This document shows positions 24,398 through 33,151 of a stretch of 64,000 nucleotides of DNA, piece after piece (the stretch's first letter is position 1; every line of letters begins with the position of its first letter). The position numbers and the translations under genes are program-made. A model generated the notes under the pieces. That model was not told where the DNA came from and searched no databases. It worked only from the letters and a program-made list of their open reading frames with translations. Source of the stretch: JACCXG01 sp963785755 (lineage in GTDB: Bacteria > Acidobacteriota > Vicinamibacteria > Vicinamibacterales > 2-12-FULL-66-21); assembly GCA_963785755.1 (NCBI GenBank), contig CAWAXG010000071.1:248001-312000 (forward strand). Direction: 5' to 3'.

Positions 24398-24724
24398 TTA
24401 GCGGCTCGGGGTGGCGCGATCGAGCAGCTCGGGGCGCGCCGCCACCAGCGCTTCGAACGACGGCGCGGATTCCGCCAGCCGGGCGTCGTCGATCACGGCG
24501 ACCCATCGGGAGGTCAAGGCCGCGTCGAACTTCTCCGGCTTGCCCGCCCGGGTCGCGAACGCCCGCAACCCGGCGAGCAGCCGCTGCTCGGCCTCGCGCC
24601 GGCCGTAGCGCTGCAGATAGATCCACGTGAGCCGCACGTGATCGCGATGATGGAAGCCGCCAGGCGCAAGCGTGCCGGCCTCGAAACCCTCGACCAGCAG
24701 GTCGTCCAGGTCCGTCTCGTTCAT
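24398..24724 (-). CDS. Conserved hypothetical protein with HRDHVR motif
   Basis: A 108-residue helical protein. Its mark is GGFHHRDHVRLTWIYLQRYG near residues 22-41, a histidine-rich segment also seen in a widespread family of small uncharacterised bacterial proteins. Two histidines and an aspartate could form a metal or heme site, but that is a guess. The start ATG is preceded at 7 bases by TATCTT, with no ribosome binding site. It is separated from the MarR gene by 47 bases on the same strand. Confidence 0.6.
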   Translation of the reverse strand: MNETDLDDLLVEGFEAGTLAPGGFHHRDHVRLTWIYLQRYGRREAEQRLLAGLRAFATRAGKPEKFDAALTSRWVAVIDDARLAESAPSFEALVAARPELLDRATPSR

Positions 24725-24791
24725 ACGTTATAAGATACTACGAAAACGGAATGTCTGTGGTGGGAAAAGCCGGGTGCGGGGCGTCCGGCGT

Positions 24792-25221
24792 TCAGTTCCT
24801 CACCTGGACCCGGTCGACGACCTGCTTGACGCCTTCGGTCTCCCGCGCGAGCTGCAGCACGCGCGCCTTCTGGGCTTCGGTCGCCACTGTCCCGGTCACG
24901 GTGACCGTGGTGCCGCTCGTATCCACGTTCACGTCGAGCGCCTTGACCGTGTCGTCCAGCGCCATCTTGGCCTTGATCTTCGCCGTGATGCTGCCGTCGG
25001 TCATCGCACGGCGCGCCTGATCGGCCGCGACCGCGGTGCGTTCCCCGATTTCCGCGCCGACCTGGCGCGCCCGCTCGGGTACCGGCGCCGGTCGTTCCGA
25101 CCGCCTCCCGCGGCGGCTCGGCCGGCCTCACACGCCCGCCGCCCCACCACCCCAGCAGAAACGCGGCGGCGGCAACCAGGACCACAATGAGCACCACCGC
25201 TTTCAGCAGTTGACCCACCAT
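24792..25221 (-). pseudogene. BON-domain envelope protein, frameshifted
   Basis: ATG 25221 is chosen because GGAGG lies 7 bases upstream (the in-frame GTG 25227 is too close). The protein starts with a transmembrane or signal segment (about 4-25) and a WWGGG turn. The frame is lost around TTGAG near 25083. Removing one base there gives VPERARQVGAEIGERTAVAADQ and then a BON domain (ITAKIKAKMALDDTV to QVVDRVQVRN, about 68 residues), ending at 24792. BON domains bind phospholipid and support envelope integrity (as in OsmY/BamE-linked lipoproteins). Repaired length is about 143 residues. Confidence 0.75.
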
Positions 25222-25319
25222 ATTCACACCTCCACTGACCCGAAGAGATGTCGAGCAGTACGGATGCCAGCGTGAAACTCGAGGGTGGGTGAGGGCTCTG
25301 CGTTTCGCTGAGCCAGTAC

Positions 25320-25889
25320 CTAGTCGTCAGTGTCAGCTGGGGGCGCAGGGGCTCTGACTGGCGCTTCGTCGTTGGCCGCTTTCTGGAGCGCGGCCGACTC
25401 GGCGACCAGATCGGTAGCGGCGCGTATTGCCAGCTTGGTGCGGACGATCTGCTGCAGGGCCTCGACGCGGAGCTGCTGCGCGCGCGCCATCAACCGGTGG
25501 ACCTCGATGAGCAGCGCCTCGGGCGTGCACGGCTTGACGAGGAAGGTGTCGCAGCCCGCGGCAAACGCGCGCGCGCGATCTTCGTCGAAGGCGCACGCGG
25601 TGAGGACGATGATCGGCGTGGCCCGCGTCGCGTCGCTTTGACGGAGCCGCTGGATCAGCGCCAGACCATCGTTGGATGCGCGGAGGCGTATCCCGGTCAC
25701 GATGAGGTCCACGTGTGCCGCCTGCCGCAGTGCTTCGTCGGGATCGTCCATCACGATTGGATCGAAGCCCTGTACGCGCAGGTACATCGCGTACATCGCT
25801 CGATCGTCGGCTGGCGGTTCGACCAGGAGCACAGTGGACGCGTTTCGCAGTACGTCGTCCACAGTTTTGTCGCTTGATGTTGAGAGCAC
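25320..25889 (-). CDS. Degenerate receiver-domain protein (no phospho-acceptor Asp)
   Basis: A 189-residue protein from GTG 25889. Residues about 18-135 have the receiver fold (STVLLVEPPADDR, LIQRLRQSDATRATPIIVLTA, and the conserved lysine in FLVKPCTPEAL). The usual phospho-acceptor position reads LIVTGIRL, that is Gly instead of Asp, and the first acidic pair is VEPP. The glycine codon is GGG, two changes from an Asp codon, so this is not a simple base error. It is therefore probably a phosphorylation-independent receiver. A helical tail (about 136-175) and an acidic, proline-rich end follow. There is no DNA-binding domain. TATACT lies 4 bases before the GTG. Confidence 0.8.
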   Translation of the reverse strand: MLSTSSDKTVDDVLRNASTVLLVEPPADDRAMYAMYLRVQGFDPIVMDDPDEALRQAAHVDLIVTGIRLRASNDGLALIQRLRQSDATRATPIIVLTACAFDEDRARAFAAGCDTFLVKPCTPEALLIEVHRLMARAQQLRVEALQQIVRTKLAIRAATDLVAESAALQKAANDEAPVRAPAPPADTDD

Positions 25890-25984
25890 GAGGAGTATAG
25901 CTCAGCTGTTCTTCATCGAACCCGCAGTTCTTCACTTTTTTTTCAGGCGGCGCTCACGACACCTCTGCCGGCGGGTTGCTACCC

Positions 25985-26000
25985 TTCGACAGGCTCAGGG
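25985..26000. repeat. Short REP-like motif (TTCGACAGGCTCAGGG)
   Basis: This 16-base sequence, with its TTCGACAGGCTC core, is a motif I recognise from dispersed intergenic repeats in many high-GC genomes. Only one copy is visible here. It lies in the leader of the lipoprotein gene. A run of eight Ts lies upstream at 25936-25943. Confidence 0.3.
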
Positions 26001-26023
26001 CGGCCATCACATCGGAGGTTGTC

Positions 26024-26599
26024 ATGATGTGGAAAGCGGTTCTCATCCCGTTGGCGCTGTTGACGACCGGCTGCACCCATCTGATGTATCCGGGAATCCC
26101 GCGGCCGATGGCCGCTGGGTATTTCAGACCCGTGGCGCTCGCGCAGTCGCCCCTCTGGAGATGGGACAACGTCATGCGACTGCCGCCGTCGTCCACGATA
26201 GATGTGCTGTCGACGAGCGGCACAGCGAGCGTGGGGAAGTTCACGAGCGCGGACGCTCAGAGCGTCACGCTGAAGGTGAAGGCAGGTGATCTGCGGATCA
26301 GCCGCGCGGAGATCCTCCGCATCGATCTCGTCGATCTCCCCGGTTCGGAGACGGCTGTCGTCGCGAAGAGCGCCGCGCGCGGCGCGCTGCTCGGCGCTGG
26401 GGTGATGGCGATCGTGGGCGCCGTACTCGGCGGGCCGTCCTGGCCGCCGCCAGGATCGTTCCTGCGCGCGGGAGCCGCCGCCGGCGCGGCGTCTGCGGTG
26501 CAGACGACCCTTGCGAACCGCCAACCACGTATTGTCTATCTCGCTCCAGAAGGCGCGGGATCAGGACCGGCGAACCTGAAGCTGGAGAGGCGTTACTGA
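26024..26599 (+). CDS. Hypothetical lipoprotein with glycine-zipper segment
   Basis: A 191-residue protein whose start is set by GGAGG about 7 bases before ATG 26024. The signal peptide ends in the lipobox LTTGC, with Cys at about residue 17. The mature part has a small beta domain (IDVLSTSGTASVGKFTSADAQSVTLKV, given in part, around 60-100) that looks like an Sm-like or short beta-barrel fold, and then a glycine-zipper helix (ARGALLGAGVMAIVGAVLGG). Likely anchored in the inner or outer membrane. Function unknown. Confidence 0.6.
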   Translation: MMWKAVLIPLALLTTGCTHLMYPGIPRPMAAGYFRPVALAQSPLWRWDNVMRLPPSSTIDVLSTSGTASVGKFTSADAQSVTLKVKAGDLRISRAEILRIDLVDLPGSETAVVAKSAARGALLGAGVMAIVGAVLGGPSWPPPGSFLRAGAAAGAASAVQTTLANRQPRIVYLAPEGAGSGPANLKLERRY

Positions 26600-26710
26600 G
26601 TACTGGCTTTCCTTCGATTGAAACCGACGAGGCTTCGCCTTCAGCGCGGAAGGCGGTGCAGGAACACCAAATCGCGTTTCCCCGAGCGATCTGCAACAAT
26701 TCACGAGATC

Positions 26711-26794
26711 GCCGGGGTGGCGGAACTGGCAGACGCTCGGGACTTAAAATCCCGTCGCCTTCGGGCGGTGTGGGTTCGATCCCCACCCCCGGCA
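26711..26794 (+). tRNA. tRNA-Leu (anticodon TAA)
   Basis: An 84-base class II tRNA. The acceptor stem GCCGGGG pairs with CCCCGGC, discriminator A. The anticodon loop is CTTAAAA with anticodon TAA. A long variable arm (GTCGCCTTCGGGCGGT) is typical of tRNA-Leu, and the T-loop GTTCGAT is intact. CCA is not encoded (CTA follows). An AACAAT box 10 bases upstream may be its -10. Confidence 0.95.
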
Positions 26795-26933
26795 CTACAC
26801 ATCGCCATGCCCATCACAATCGGAGAGGGTGATCGACAGCGCGTGCAGCGTCGCATGCGCGTGAGTGAATGAGCCATCGGTGGTTCACGAATCAGCCGGG
26901 GGCCCGGCCTCCAGCCCTCAGCCTGAACAATGG

Positions 26934-26939
26934 TAAAAT
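26934..26939 (+). promoter_or_regulatory. -10 box of the metzincin gene
   Basis: TAAAAT, in the context GGTAAAATAACC, ends 28 bases before ATG 26968. No clear -35. Confidence 0.35.
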
Positions 26940-26967
26940 AACCCGTTCCCCGCCTTCGGAGCCTTCA

Positions 26968-27993
26968 ATGGGTAATCCCCGGCAGCGCCGCCTCTATTGG
27001 TGCGGGTGCGCCTTTATCGTGTCTCTCGCCGTGGCATGCGGGGGTGGGGGCGGCGGCACGCCGTCGCAGCCGACGCCAGTCCAACCGACACCCACTACCT
27101 GGACGCTTCGCGGCGCCATTACGGAAACGTTGAGCGGCACGCCCGTCGAAGGAGCGACGCTCACCTTCAGTCTGGCATCGGGCAGCGTCACCGCCACGAG
27201 CGGCGGCGGCGGTTCGTGGGAATTGACCGGCACCGGCACCCAGGGCAACCTGCAGGCCACGGTGTCGGCGCCGGGGTATCTCACCAGGGCCGTGCACCTG
27301 CAGGGTCCTTCATTCCAGCGGAACATTGCGGTGGACTTGATCAAGGAGGCCGCGCCGTTCTCGCTCGCGTACTACCGGCAGATCGTTCGTGACGCGTTCG
27401 ACGAGCCGGACGACCTACAGCCCCTGCGACGGTGGACCGTCAATCCGAACTTCTACATTCGAACCCACAATCCGCGGACCGGGAATCCGATCCTCGCCAG
27501 CGAGCTCGAGATGCTGATTGGGGTCATCCGGTCATCAGTGCCGCAGATGAGCGGCGGGCTGCTCGAGGCGGGCGCAATCGAAACCGGAGTGGAAGAGCGG
27601 CCCGACCGGCCGGGGCAGATCAACGTCAGCTTCATCAGTGACGATTCGGCCGATTTTTGCGGGCAGGCAGCGGTCGGAGGCAATCCTGGCACCATCACCC
27701 TGAATTACGGCATCTCCGGTTGCCAGTCATCGTGCGGGGCGTTTGCGCCGCGGACCGTCGCTCATGAAGTGGGGCATGCGTTGGGCTTCTATCACGTCGA
27801 CCAGGGCAACGTCATGAGCACGGTGTGGACCAACCGGGATTGCGGTGTGACCAACTTCTCGGATGCGGAGCGGTATCACGCCCGGGTCGCACACGCGCGG
27901 CCGCGCGGCAACATCGATCTCGACTCCGACCCGCCGTCGGCGCTGATGCTTCAGGCGCCTGCGGAGCGGCCGCGAGTGATCAGCTGTCGCTGA
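26968..27993 (+). CDS. Secreted metzincin-type zinc metalloprotease (lipoprotein)
   Basis: A 341-residue protein from ATG 26968; the longer frame from 26869 includes the promoter. The signal peptide ends in SLAVAC, a lipobox, followed by Gly- and Pro/Thr-rich linkers. Residues about 40-115 resemble a carboxypeptidase-regulatory-like beta domain (LRGAITETLSGTPVEGATLTF). The catalytic zinc site HEVGHALGFYH (HExxHxxGxxH, around 266-276) is followed by the Met-turn region NVMST. That makes it a metzincin, probably exported to digest external protein. The tRNA-Leu gene lies just upstream. Confidence 0.85.
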   Translation: MGNPRQRRLYWCGCAFIVSLAVACGGGGGGTPSQPTPVQPTPTTWTLRGAITETLSGTPVEGATLTFSLASGSVTATSGGGGSWELTGTGTQGNLQATVSAPGYLTRAVHLQGPSFQRNIAVDLIKEAAPFSLAYYRQIVRDAFDEPDDLQPLRRWTVNPNFYIRTHNPRTGNPILASELEMLIGVIRSSVPQMSGGLLEAGAIETGVEERPDRPGQINVSFISDDSADFCGQAAVGGNPGTITLNYGISGCQSSCGAFAPRTVAHEVGHALGFYHVDQGNVMSTVWTNRDCGVTNFSDAERYHARVAHARPRGNIDLDSDPPSALMLQAPAERPRVISCR

Positions 27994-28030
27994 GCGAGCC
28001 GATCCCTTCGATGAATCGCCATCAAGGAGC

Positions 28031-28825
28031 ATGAACGGCGCTCACCTCTATGACAATCCGCGCGTCGCCGCCGCGTACGCGTTCGCACGGCCCGCCGTGC
28101 ACGTGCCCGTCGTCGCGCGCGTCCGTGAGCGCCTCTCATTCAACCGTCCGGTCAATCGGGCGCTCGATATCGGCTGCGGCGCCGGCCGATCGACGGCGGC
28201 TCTCGCTCCGGTTGCGAGGGCGGTCGTCGGGATAGATCCGGCGGCAGCGATGCTGGAGCACCGGCGCTCGGTCGCGCCGGGTGCGACCTTCGTCGTTGGC
28301 CGGGCGGAGCGGCTCCCGTTCCAGGATGCGACCTTCGACCTCGTCACGGCCGCCGGGTCGATCAACTATGCCGACCGGACCGTGGCCCTGCCGGAAGTGG
28401 CTCGCGTCCTCGGACGTGAGGGCGTGTTCGCCATCTACGACTTCTCTGATGGCCGGCGGTTGTCCGGCAGCCGCCGCCTCGAGGACTGGTTCGCGGAGCT
28501 CGAACGTCGTTACCCGTCGGCGCCCGGATATCAGCTCGACGTGACCGCTTTACCCTTCGAGAACGCGGGGCTCCGGCTCAATTCGTACGATGCGTTCGAT
28601 GTAGCGGTTCCCATGACGCTCGACTCCTACCTGCGCTACGTCATGAGCGAAACGCGCGTGGAACTCGCGGTGTCGCGAGGCGACCGGGAAGCCGACATCC
28701 GTGAGTGGTGCCGGCTGACGCTGGAGGAAATATTCGACGATGAGCCGCGAGACGTGATGTTCGACGCTTACGCGGCCATCATCTCGAAGCTCGCCGCCGG
28801 TAACCCCGCCCGACTCGCGACATAG
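28031..28825 (+). CDS. Class I SAM-dependent methyltransferase
   Basis: A 264-residue cytoplasmic protein. Motif I is ALDIGCGAGRST (around 43-54), followed by VVGIDPAAAMLE (acidic residue binding the SAM ribose) and the post-motif FDLVTAAGSINYAD. The layout is that of the UbiE/Methyltransf_11 group. The C-terminal 100 residues probably recognise the substrate, which is unknown. AAGGAG lies 1 base before the ATG. It stands 37 bases after the metzincin gene. Confidence 0.85.
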   Translation: MNGAHLYDNPRVAAAYAFARPAVHVPVVARVRERLSFNRPVNRALDIGCGAGRSTAALAPVARAVVGIDPAAAMLEHRRSVAPGATFVVGRAERLPFQDATFDLVTAAGSINYADRTVALPEVARVLGREGVFAIYDFSDGRRLSGSRRLEDWFAELERRYPSAPGYQLDVTALPFENAGLRLNSYDAFDVAVPMTLDSYLRYVMSETRVELAVSRGDREADIREWCRLTLEEIFDDEPRDVMFDAYAAIISKLAAGNPARLAT

Positions 28826-28989
28826 TCGTGAAAGGGAAGAAGCGTCCGCGTCCAACACCCGCGCCTGTAATCTGACGTCAGCAAACAGTCATTTCCTGCA
28901 GGCCCGCTTGAAGCGACTGAGCTGACCCGCTCGAACCCTGCCGGTTTGGCTCATAATCACACCCGGACCGATTGACCCGGAGTGTGAGG

Positions 28990-31900
28990 ATGAGATCTCG
29001 GATCAGCCGGGCGGCGCTCGCCGCCGGCATCGTCGTGGCAATCCTGTCGACGGCTGCGCTGTGGCCGGCCGCGCAATCGAACGCACCCGCCGAGCACGGC
29101 TTCACGCTGCCCGACGGGTTCGAAGTCGAGCGCGTGGCTGGGCCGCCGCTCGTCGATCGGCCGATTGTCGCCGACTTCGATGAGGCCGGCCGGCTGTATG
29201 TCGCGGACTCCTCCGGATCGAATGACAAGGTCGAGGCGCAGCTGGCGAATCGCCCGCACCGGATCGTTCGTCTCGAGGACACCAACGCCGACGGACGCTT
29301 CGACAAGAGCGTCGTCTTCGCCGACAAGATGATGTTCCCCGAAGGCACGATGTGGTTCGAAGGATCGCTCTACGTCGCGGCGCCTCCGAGCATCTGGAAG
29401 CTGACCGACACGAACGGAGACGGTGTCGCGGATCAACGGGAAGAGTGGTTCCAGGGCAAGACGCTGACCGGATGCGCGAACGATCTGCACGGCCCATACC
29501 CTGGTCTCGACGGATGGATTTACTGGACCAAGGGGGCCTTCGCCCAGCAGACCTACGAACGTCCGGGCAAGCCGTCCATGGTGACCCGGGCCGCCCACAT
29601 CTTTCGTCGCCGCCCCGGCAGCGCGGAGATCGAGCCGGTCATGACCGGCGGAATGGACAACCCGGTCGACGTGGTGTTCACGCCGGAGGGCGAGCGGCTG
29701 TTCACCGCAACGTTCCTGCATCACCCGCAGCTCGGCCGGCGCGACGCGATCGTTCACGCCATCTATGGCGGCGTCTACGGAAAGCCGCACGCGGTCATCG
29801 ATACTCACAAGCGAACCGGCGAGCTGATGCCGGTGCTCGCGGATCTGGGGCCGGCCGTTCCGGCAGGCTTCACGCGCTACGCCTCACGTGTCTTCGGAAG
29901 CGATTATCGCGACAACCTGTTCGCGACGATGTTCAACCTGCAGAAGGTGACGCGCCACGTCCTCGAGCCGGACGGTGCGACGTTCACGATGCGCACGAGC
30001 GATTTTCTTGCGTCGAACAACCGCGATTTCCATCCCACCGACGTCTTCGAAGACGCGGACGGCAGCCTCATCGTGATCGACACCGGGCCCTGGTACAAGC
30101 TGTGTTGTCCGACATCCCAACTGGCCAAGCCTGACGTGCCCGGCGCAATCTACCGCGTGCGGCGGAAAGGGGCGCCGCGCGTTCAGGATCCTCGCGGATT
30201 GAGAATCCGGTGGGCCTCGCTCAATCCCGGCGAGGCGGCGAAGCTGCTCGACGATCCCCGGCCGGCGGTACGGAATCGCGCGATCGCGTACTTCGCCCAC
30301 GCCCCAGCCGACGCGGCCGTCGCACTCGAGCGTGTGTTGAAACCCCCGGCGTCGATCGAAGCCAGGCGCAACGCGGTCTGGGCCTTGACCCGCATCGACG
30401 GCGGCCGTGCCCGGGAGGCTGTCCGGACGGCGCTGCAGGATCGAGACGCGAGCGTGCGGCACGCGGCAATGCATTCGACGGGTCTCTGGCGTGATGCCGC
30501 GGCGTTGCCGCAGCTCGTGGAGGCGCTGAACGGTGGGACGCCAGCGCTGCAGCGTGTGGCTGCCGAAGCGCTCGGCCGGCTCGGCGATCCACAGGGGATT
30601 CCCGATTTGATCCGGCTCTCCGCATCGCGCCTGGATCGTGTGCTCGAGCACTCGGTGACTTACGCGTTGATCGAGATCGGCAATCGCCAGGCGACCCTGA
30701 GCGGCCTGCAAAATGGATCCTCGCGTGCTAAACGGGCGGCGTTGATTGCGATCGATCAGATGGATGGCGGCGATTTGAAGTCGGAGGACATCGTTCCTCT
30801 TCTGGACTCATCGGACGTCCTGCTGAAGGACACCGCGTGGTGGATCGCCGCACACCACCCCGACTGGGGCGGCGCAATGGCGGGGTACTTTCAGAAGCGG
30901 CTGATGGCGGCCAATCTCGGCGCCGACGATCGGACGGCGCTGGCGCAGCAGCTCGGGCAGTTCGGGGACACGGCCGCTGTGCAGGAACTGCTCGCAACCG
31001 CCCTCGGCCCCTCCGCCTCGTCGGACCAGCGTGCGACTGCGCTGACCGCGATGGCGGCGTCCCGATCGCGGTTGAAAACGTTGCCGGTTGCGTGGATCTC
31101 GCCGTTGGCCGCGGTGCTTGGCGGCGCCGACGTCGAGGCGATTCGCCGGGCCGTCTCGGTCACACGGTCGATCCCCGTCCCGAAGGAACGGGCCGGCGAG
31201 ATGGCGGCGGCGCTGATGTCCGTCGCTCGCAACTCCGCAAGGCCGACCGACGTGCGGGTCGATGCGTTTGCCGCGGTGCCCGACGCGGCCATCCAGGTCG
31301 ACGCGGATCTGTTCCGGTTGTTGCGGGCCGCCCTGGACCTGGAACAGCCGACGATCGTCCGCGGATCGGCCGCGAGTGTGCTGGAGAGAGCGAAGCTCGA
31401 TCGTGAACAACTGGTGGCCTTGACGCAGTCGGTGAGGCTCGCCGGGCCGCTCGAACTGCCTCGTCTGCTTCGCCCGTACGAAAACGGCACCGACGAAGTC
31501 GTCGGGCAGGCCCTGCTTGCCGCGCTGCAGGAGTCGAAGAGCCGGGCGAGCATTCGCCCCGACGCCCTGCGGGCAGGCGTCGCGAAGTACCCCGCTTCCG
31601 TGCAACAGCAGGCCGAGTCACTGCTGGCGGCGCTTCGAGCGGATTCGACGCAGCAGGCGGAGCGGCTCGAACGTCTTCTGTCGTCGCTCGGCGAAGGCGA
31701 TATCCGGCGCGGACAGGCGGTGTTCAACAGTCAGAAGGCGGCCTGTCTGGCGTGCCACGCGATCGGCTACCTGGGTGGCAGAATCGGGCCCGACCTCACC
31801 CGGATCGGTCAGGTGCGAAGCGAACGCGATCTGCTGGAATCGATCGTGTTTCCAAGCGCGAGCTTCGTGCGAAGCTACGAACCGTTCACCGTGCGGACGA

Positions 31901-32124
31901 GATCGGGCGCGACGCATTCCGGAGCGCTGCGCAGCGATCTGACAGAGGAAGTCGTTCTGATGACGGCAGCCGGGGACGAAGTACGGATTTCGCGTCCCGA
32001 CATCGCCGACATGCAGCCGGGGACGGTGTCGCTCATGCCCCCCGGGCTCGACGAGCAGCTCACGCGGCAGGAGCTGTCCGACCTGCTGGCATTCCTGAAA
32101 GCGACGCGGTCGGGCGCGAATTGA
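28990..32124 (+). CDS. Membrane-bound dehydrogenase-type propeller/HEAT/cytochrome c protein
   Basis: A 1044-residue exported protein. After a signal peptide (about 8-30) comes a beta-propeller of the PVC/Acidobacteria membrane-bound dehydrogenase type (about 40-380; for example GFTLPDGFEVERVA, TDTNGDGVADQREEW, PGLDGWIYWTKG, VVFTPEGERLF). HEAT-like helical repeats follow (about 420-880). A C-terminal heme domain has CLACH at about residues 919-923 and GRIGPDLTRIG. It probably oxidises a sugar or alcohol in the periplasm and passes electrons to the cytochrome. ATG 28990 is chosen for GTGAGG before it; TTG 28972 is an alternative. Confidence 0.85.
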   Translation: MRSRISRAALAAGIVVAILSTAALWPAAQSNAPAEHGFTLPDGFEVERVAGPPLVDRPIVADFDEAGRLYVADSSGSNDKVEAQLANRPHRIVRLEDTNADGRFDKSVVFADKMMFPEGTMWFEGSLYVAAPPSIWKLTDTNGDGVADQREEWFQGKTLTGCANDLHGPYPGLDGWIYWTKGAFAQQTYERPGKPSMVTRAAHIFRRRPGSAEIEPVMTGGMDNPVDVVFTPEGERLFTATFLHHPQLGRRDAIVHAIYGGVYGKPHAVIDTHKRTGELMPVLADLGPAVPAGFTRYASRVFGSDYRDNLFATMFNLQKVTRHVLEPDGATFTMRTSDFLASNNRDFHPTDVFEDADGSLIVIDTGPWYKLCCPTSQLAKPDVPGAIYRVRRKGAPRVQDPRGLRIRWASLNPGEAAKLLDDPRPAVRNRAIAYFAHAPADAAVALERVLKPPASIEARRNAVWALTRIDGGRAREAVRTALQDRDASVRHAAMHSTGLWRDAAALPQLVEALNGGTPALQRVAAEALGRLGDPQGIPDLIRLSASRLDRVLEHSVTYALIEIGNRQATLSGLQNGSSRAKRAALIAIDQMDGGDLKSEDIVPLLDSSDVLLKDTAWWIAAHHPDWGGAMAGYFQKRLMAANLGADDRTALAQQLGQFGDTAAVQELLATALGPSASSDQRATALTAMAASRSRLKTLPVAWISPLAAVLGGADVEAIRRAVSVTRSIPVPKERAGEMAAALMSVARNSARPTDVRVDAFAAVPDAAIQVDADLFRLLRAALDLEQPTIVRGSAASVLERAKLDREQLVALTQSVRLAGPLELPRLLRPYENGTDEVVGQALLAALQESKSRASIRPDALRAGVAKYPASVQQQAESLLAALRADSTQQAERLERLLSSLGEGDIRRGQAVFNSQKAACLACHAIGYLGGRIGPDLTRIGQVRSERDLLESIVFPSASFVRSYEPFTVRTRSGATHSGALRSDLTEEVVLMTAAGDEVRISRPDIADMQPGTVSLMPPGLDEQLTRQELSDLLAFLKATRSGAN

Positions 32125-32145
32125 TCCGCCACCCGGTCCGAGGCA

Positions 32146-33132
32146 TCACTGGAATGTGATCGGCACGGCCAGCATGACCGAGACCGGCTTGTCGTTCAGC
32201 ACCGTCGGCTCGTAGCGCCACTGTCTCACTGCCTCGATCGCCGCCGCATCCAGGAGGGGAATGCTGCGCAGCACACGCGCGTCTCTGACGGCGCCTTCGG
32301 GGTCGATCGTGATCTCGAGGATGACGGTGCCGAACACGCCCGCATCGCGCGCCGCCGCCGGAACGACTGGCGCGACGTCACGGATCTTTCGCGGAGTCTC
32401 GACGCTGCCACCGACCCGGATCGGCGCATCGCTCACGACGGTCCGGACGCCGCTGTTCATCGTGACGCTGCTCACGCTCGCGGCGGCGCGGGAACCGGAG
32501 GGCAGCGAAACCTCACTGCTCGAGGAAGACTGCGAGCGAGTCCCGGCGTTTCGAATGGCATCGCTCATGGCGCGCTGTTCAGCGGCATCGAAGGTCAGCC
32601 GCTCGGTGCCGGAGCCGAAGCCGCTGTAGGTCAGGACGGCAAGCGCTTTGGCGCTTCTGAAGTCGTCCGACCCTTGCGCGCTGAGGAGCTGCACCAGGCC
32701 CTGAGGCAGTTGCAGGCCCATGCCGGGCGCCGGACGATTGAGCGCCGAGTATTCCTCGATGACCGCACTTCCGTCCCATCGCTCCTCGAGCGGCCAGGGG
32801 TCGGCAACCTGTCTGAAGGTGAAGACCATATCGACGATGCCGTCGGCCGGTGTGGCGTCACTGGCGAGGTCAGCGAGCACGACCAGAAATCGCTGTGCCG
32901 GATTGAAGACCGCCCGGATGTTGGCCTGCCGGTTCCGGATGATTCGCAGCCGGGCATCACCTTCAACGATGACGGTGTCACCGTCTTTGGCGCGGATGAG
33001 TTGGCCATCGGCAGCCGCCGGGCGTTGCGCCTGCGCGCCACCCGGCCGCGTCTGTCCTGCCGCGGACCATTCGCCGGCGGCAGCGATTCCCATTCCGATC
33101 GCACCGATTCGCAGCAGGTCGCGGGCTCGCAT
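32146..33132 (-). CDS. Periplasmic protein with TonB C-terminal domain
   Basis: A 328-residue protein with a signal peptide (about 8-27). The C-terminal 85 residues are a TonB-type domain: VGGSVETPRKIRDVAPVVP, GVFGTVILEITIDPEGAV and the final VRQWRYEPTVLNDKPV. The middle (about 60-190) is unrecognised. Unlike TonB itself it has no N-terminal membrane anchor with a proline-rich spacer. Such proteins are frequent in Acidobacteriota; their role is unclear. It lies 21 bases from the convergent HEAT/cytochrome gene. Confidence 0.75.
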   Translation of the reverse strand: MRARDLLRIGAIGMGIAAAGEWSAAGQTRPGGAQAQRPAAADGQLIRAKDGDTVIVEGDARLRIIRNRQANIRAVFNPAQRFLVVLADLASDATPADGIVDMVFTFRQVADPWPLEERWDGSAVIEEYSALNRPAPGMGLQLPQGLVQLLSAQGSDDFRSAKALAVLTYSGFGSGTERLTFDAAEQRAMSDAIRNAGTRSQSSSSSEVSLPSGSRAAASVSSVTMNSGVRTVVSDAPIRVGGSVETPRKIRDVAPVVPAAARDAGVFGTVILEITIDPEGAVRDARVLRSIPLLDAAAIEAVRQWRYEPTVLNDKPVSVMLAVPITFQ

Positions 33133-33151
33133 GGGATCCTCCTCGTGATCG

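Noticed and set aside
25936..25943. Run of eight Ts, considered as a terminator tail
   Set aside because: It lies between divergent genes, so no transcript ends there, and there is no stable stem directly before it.
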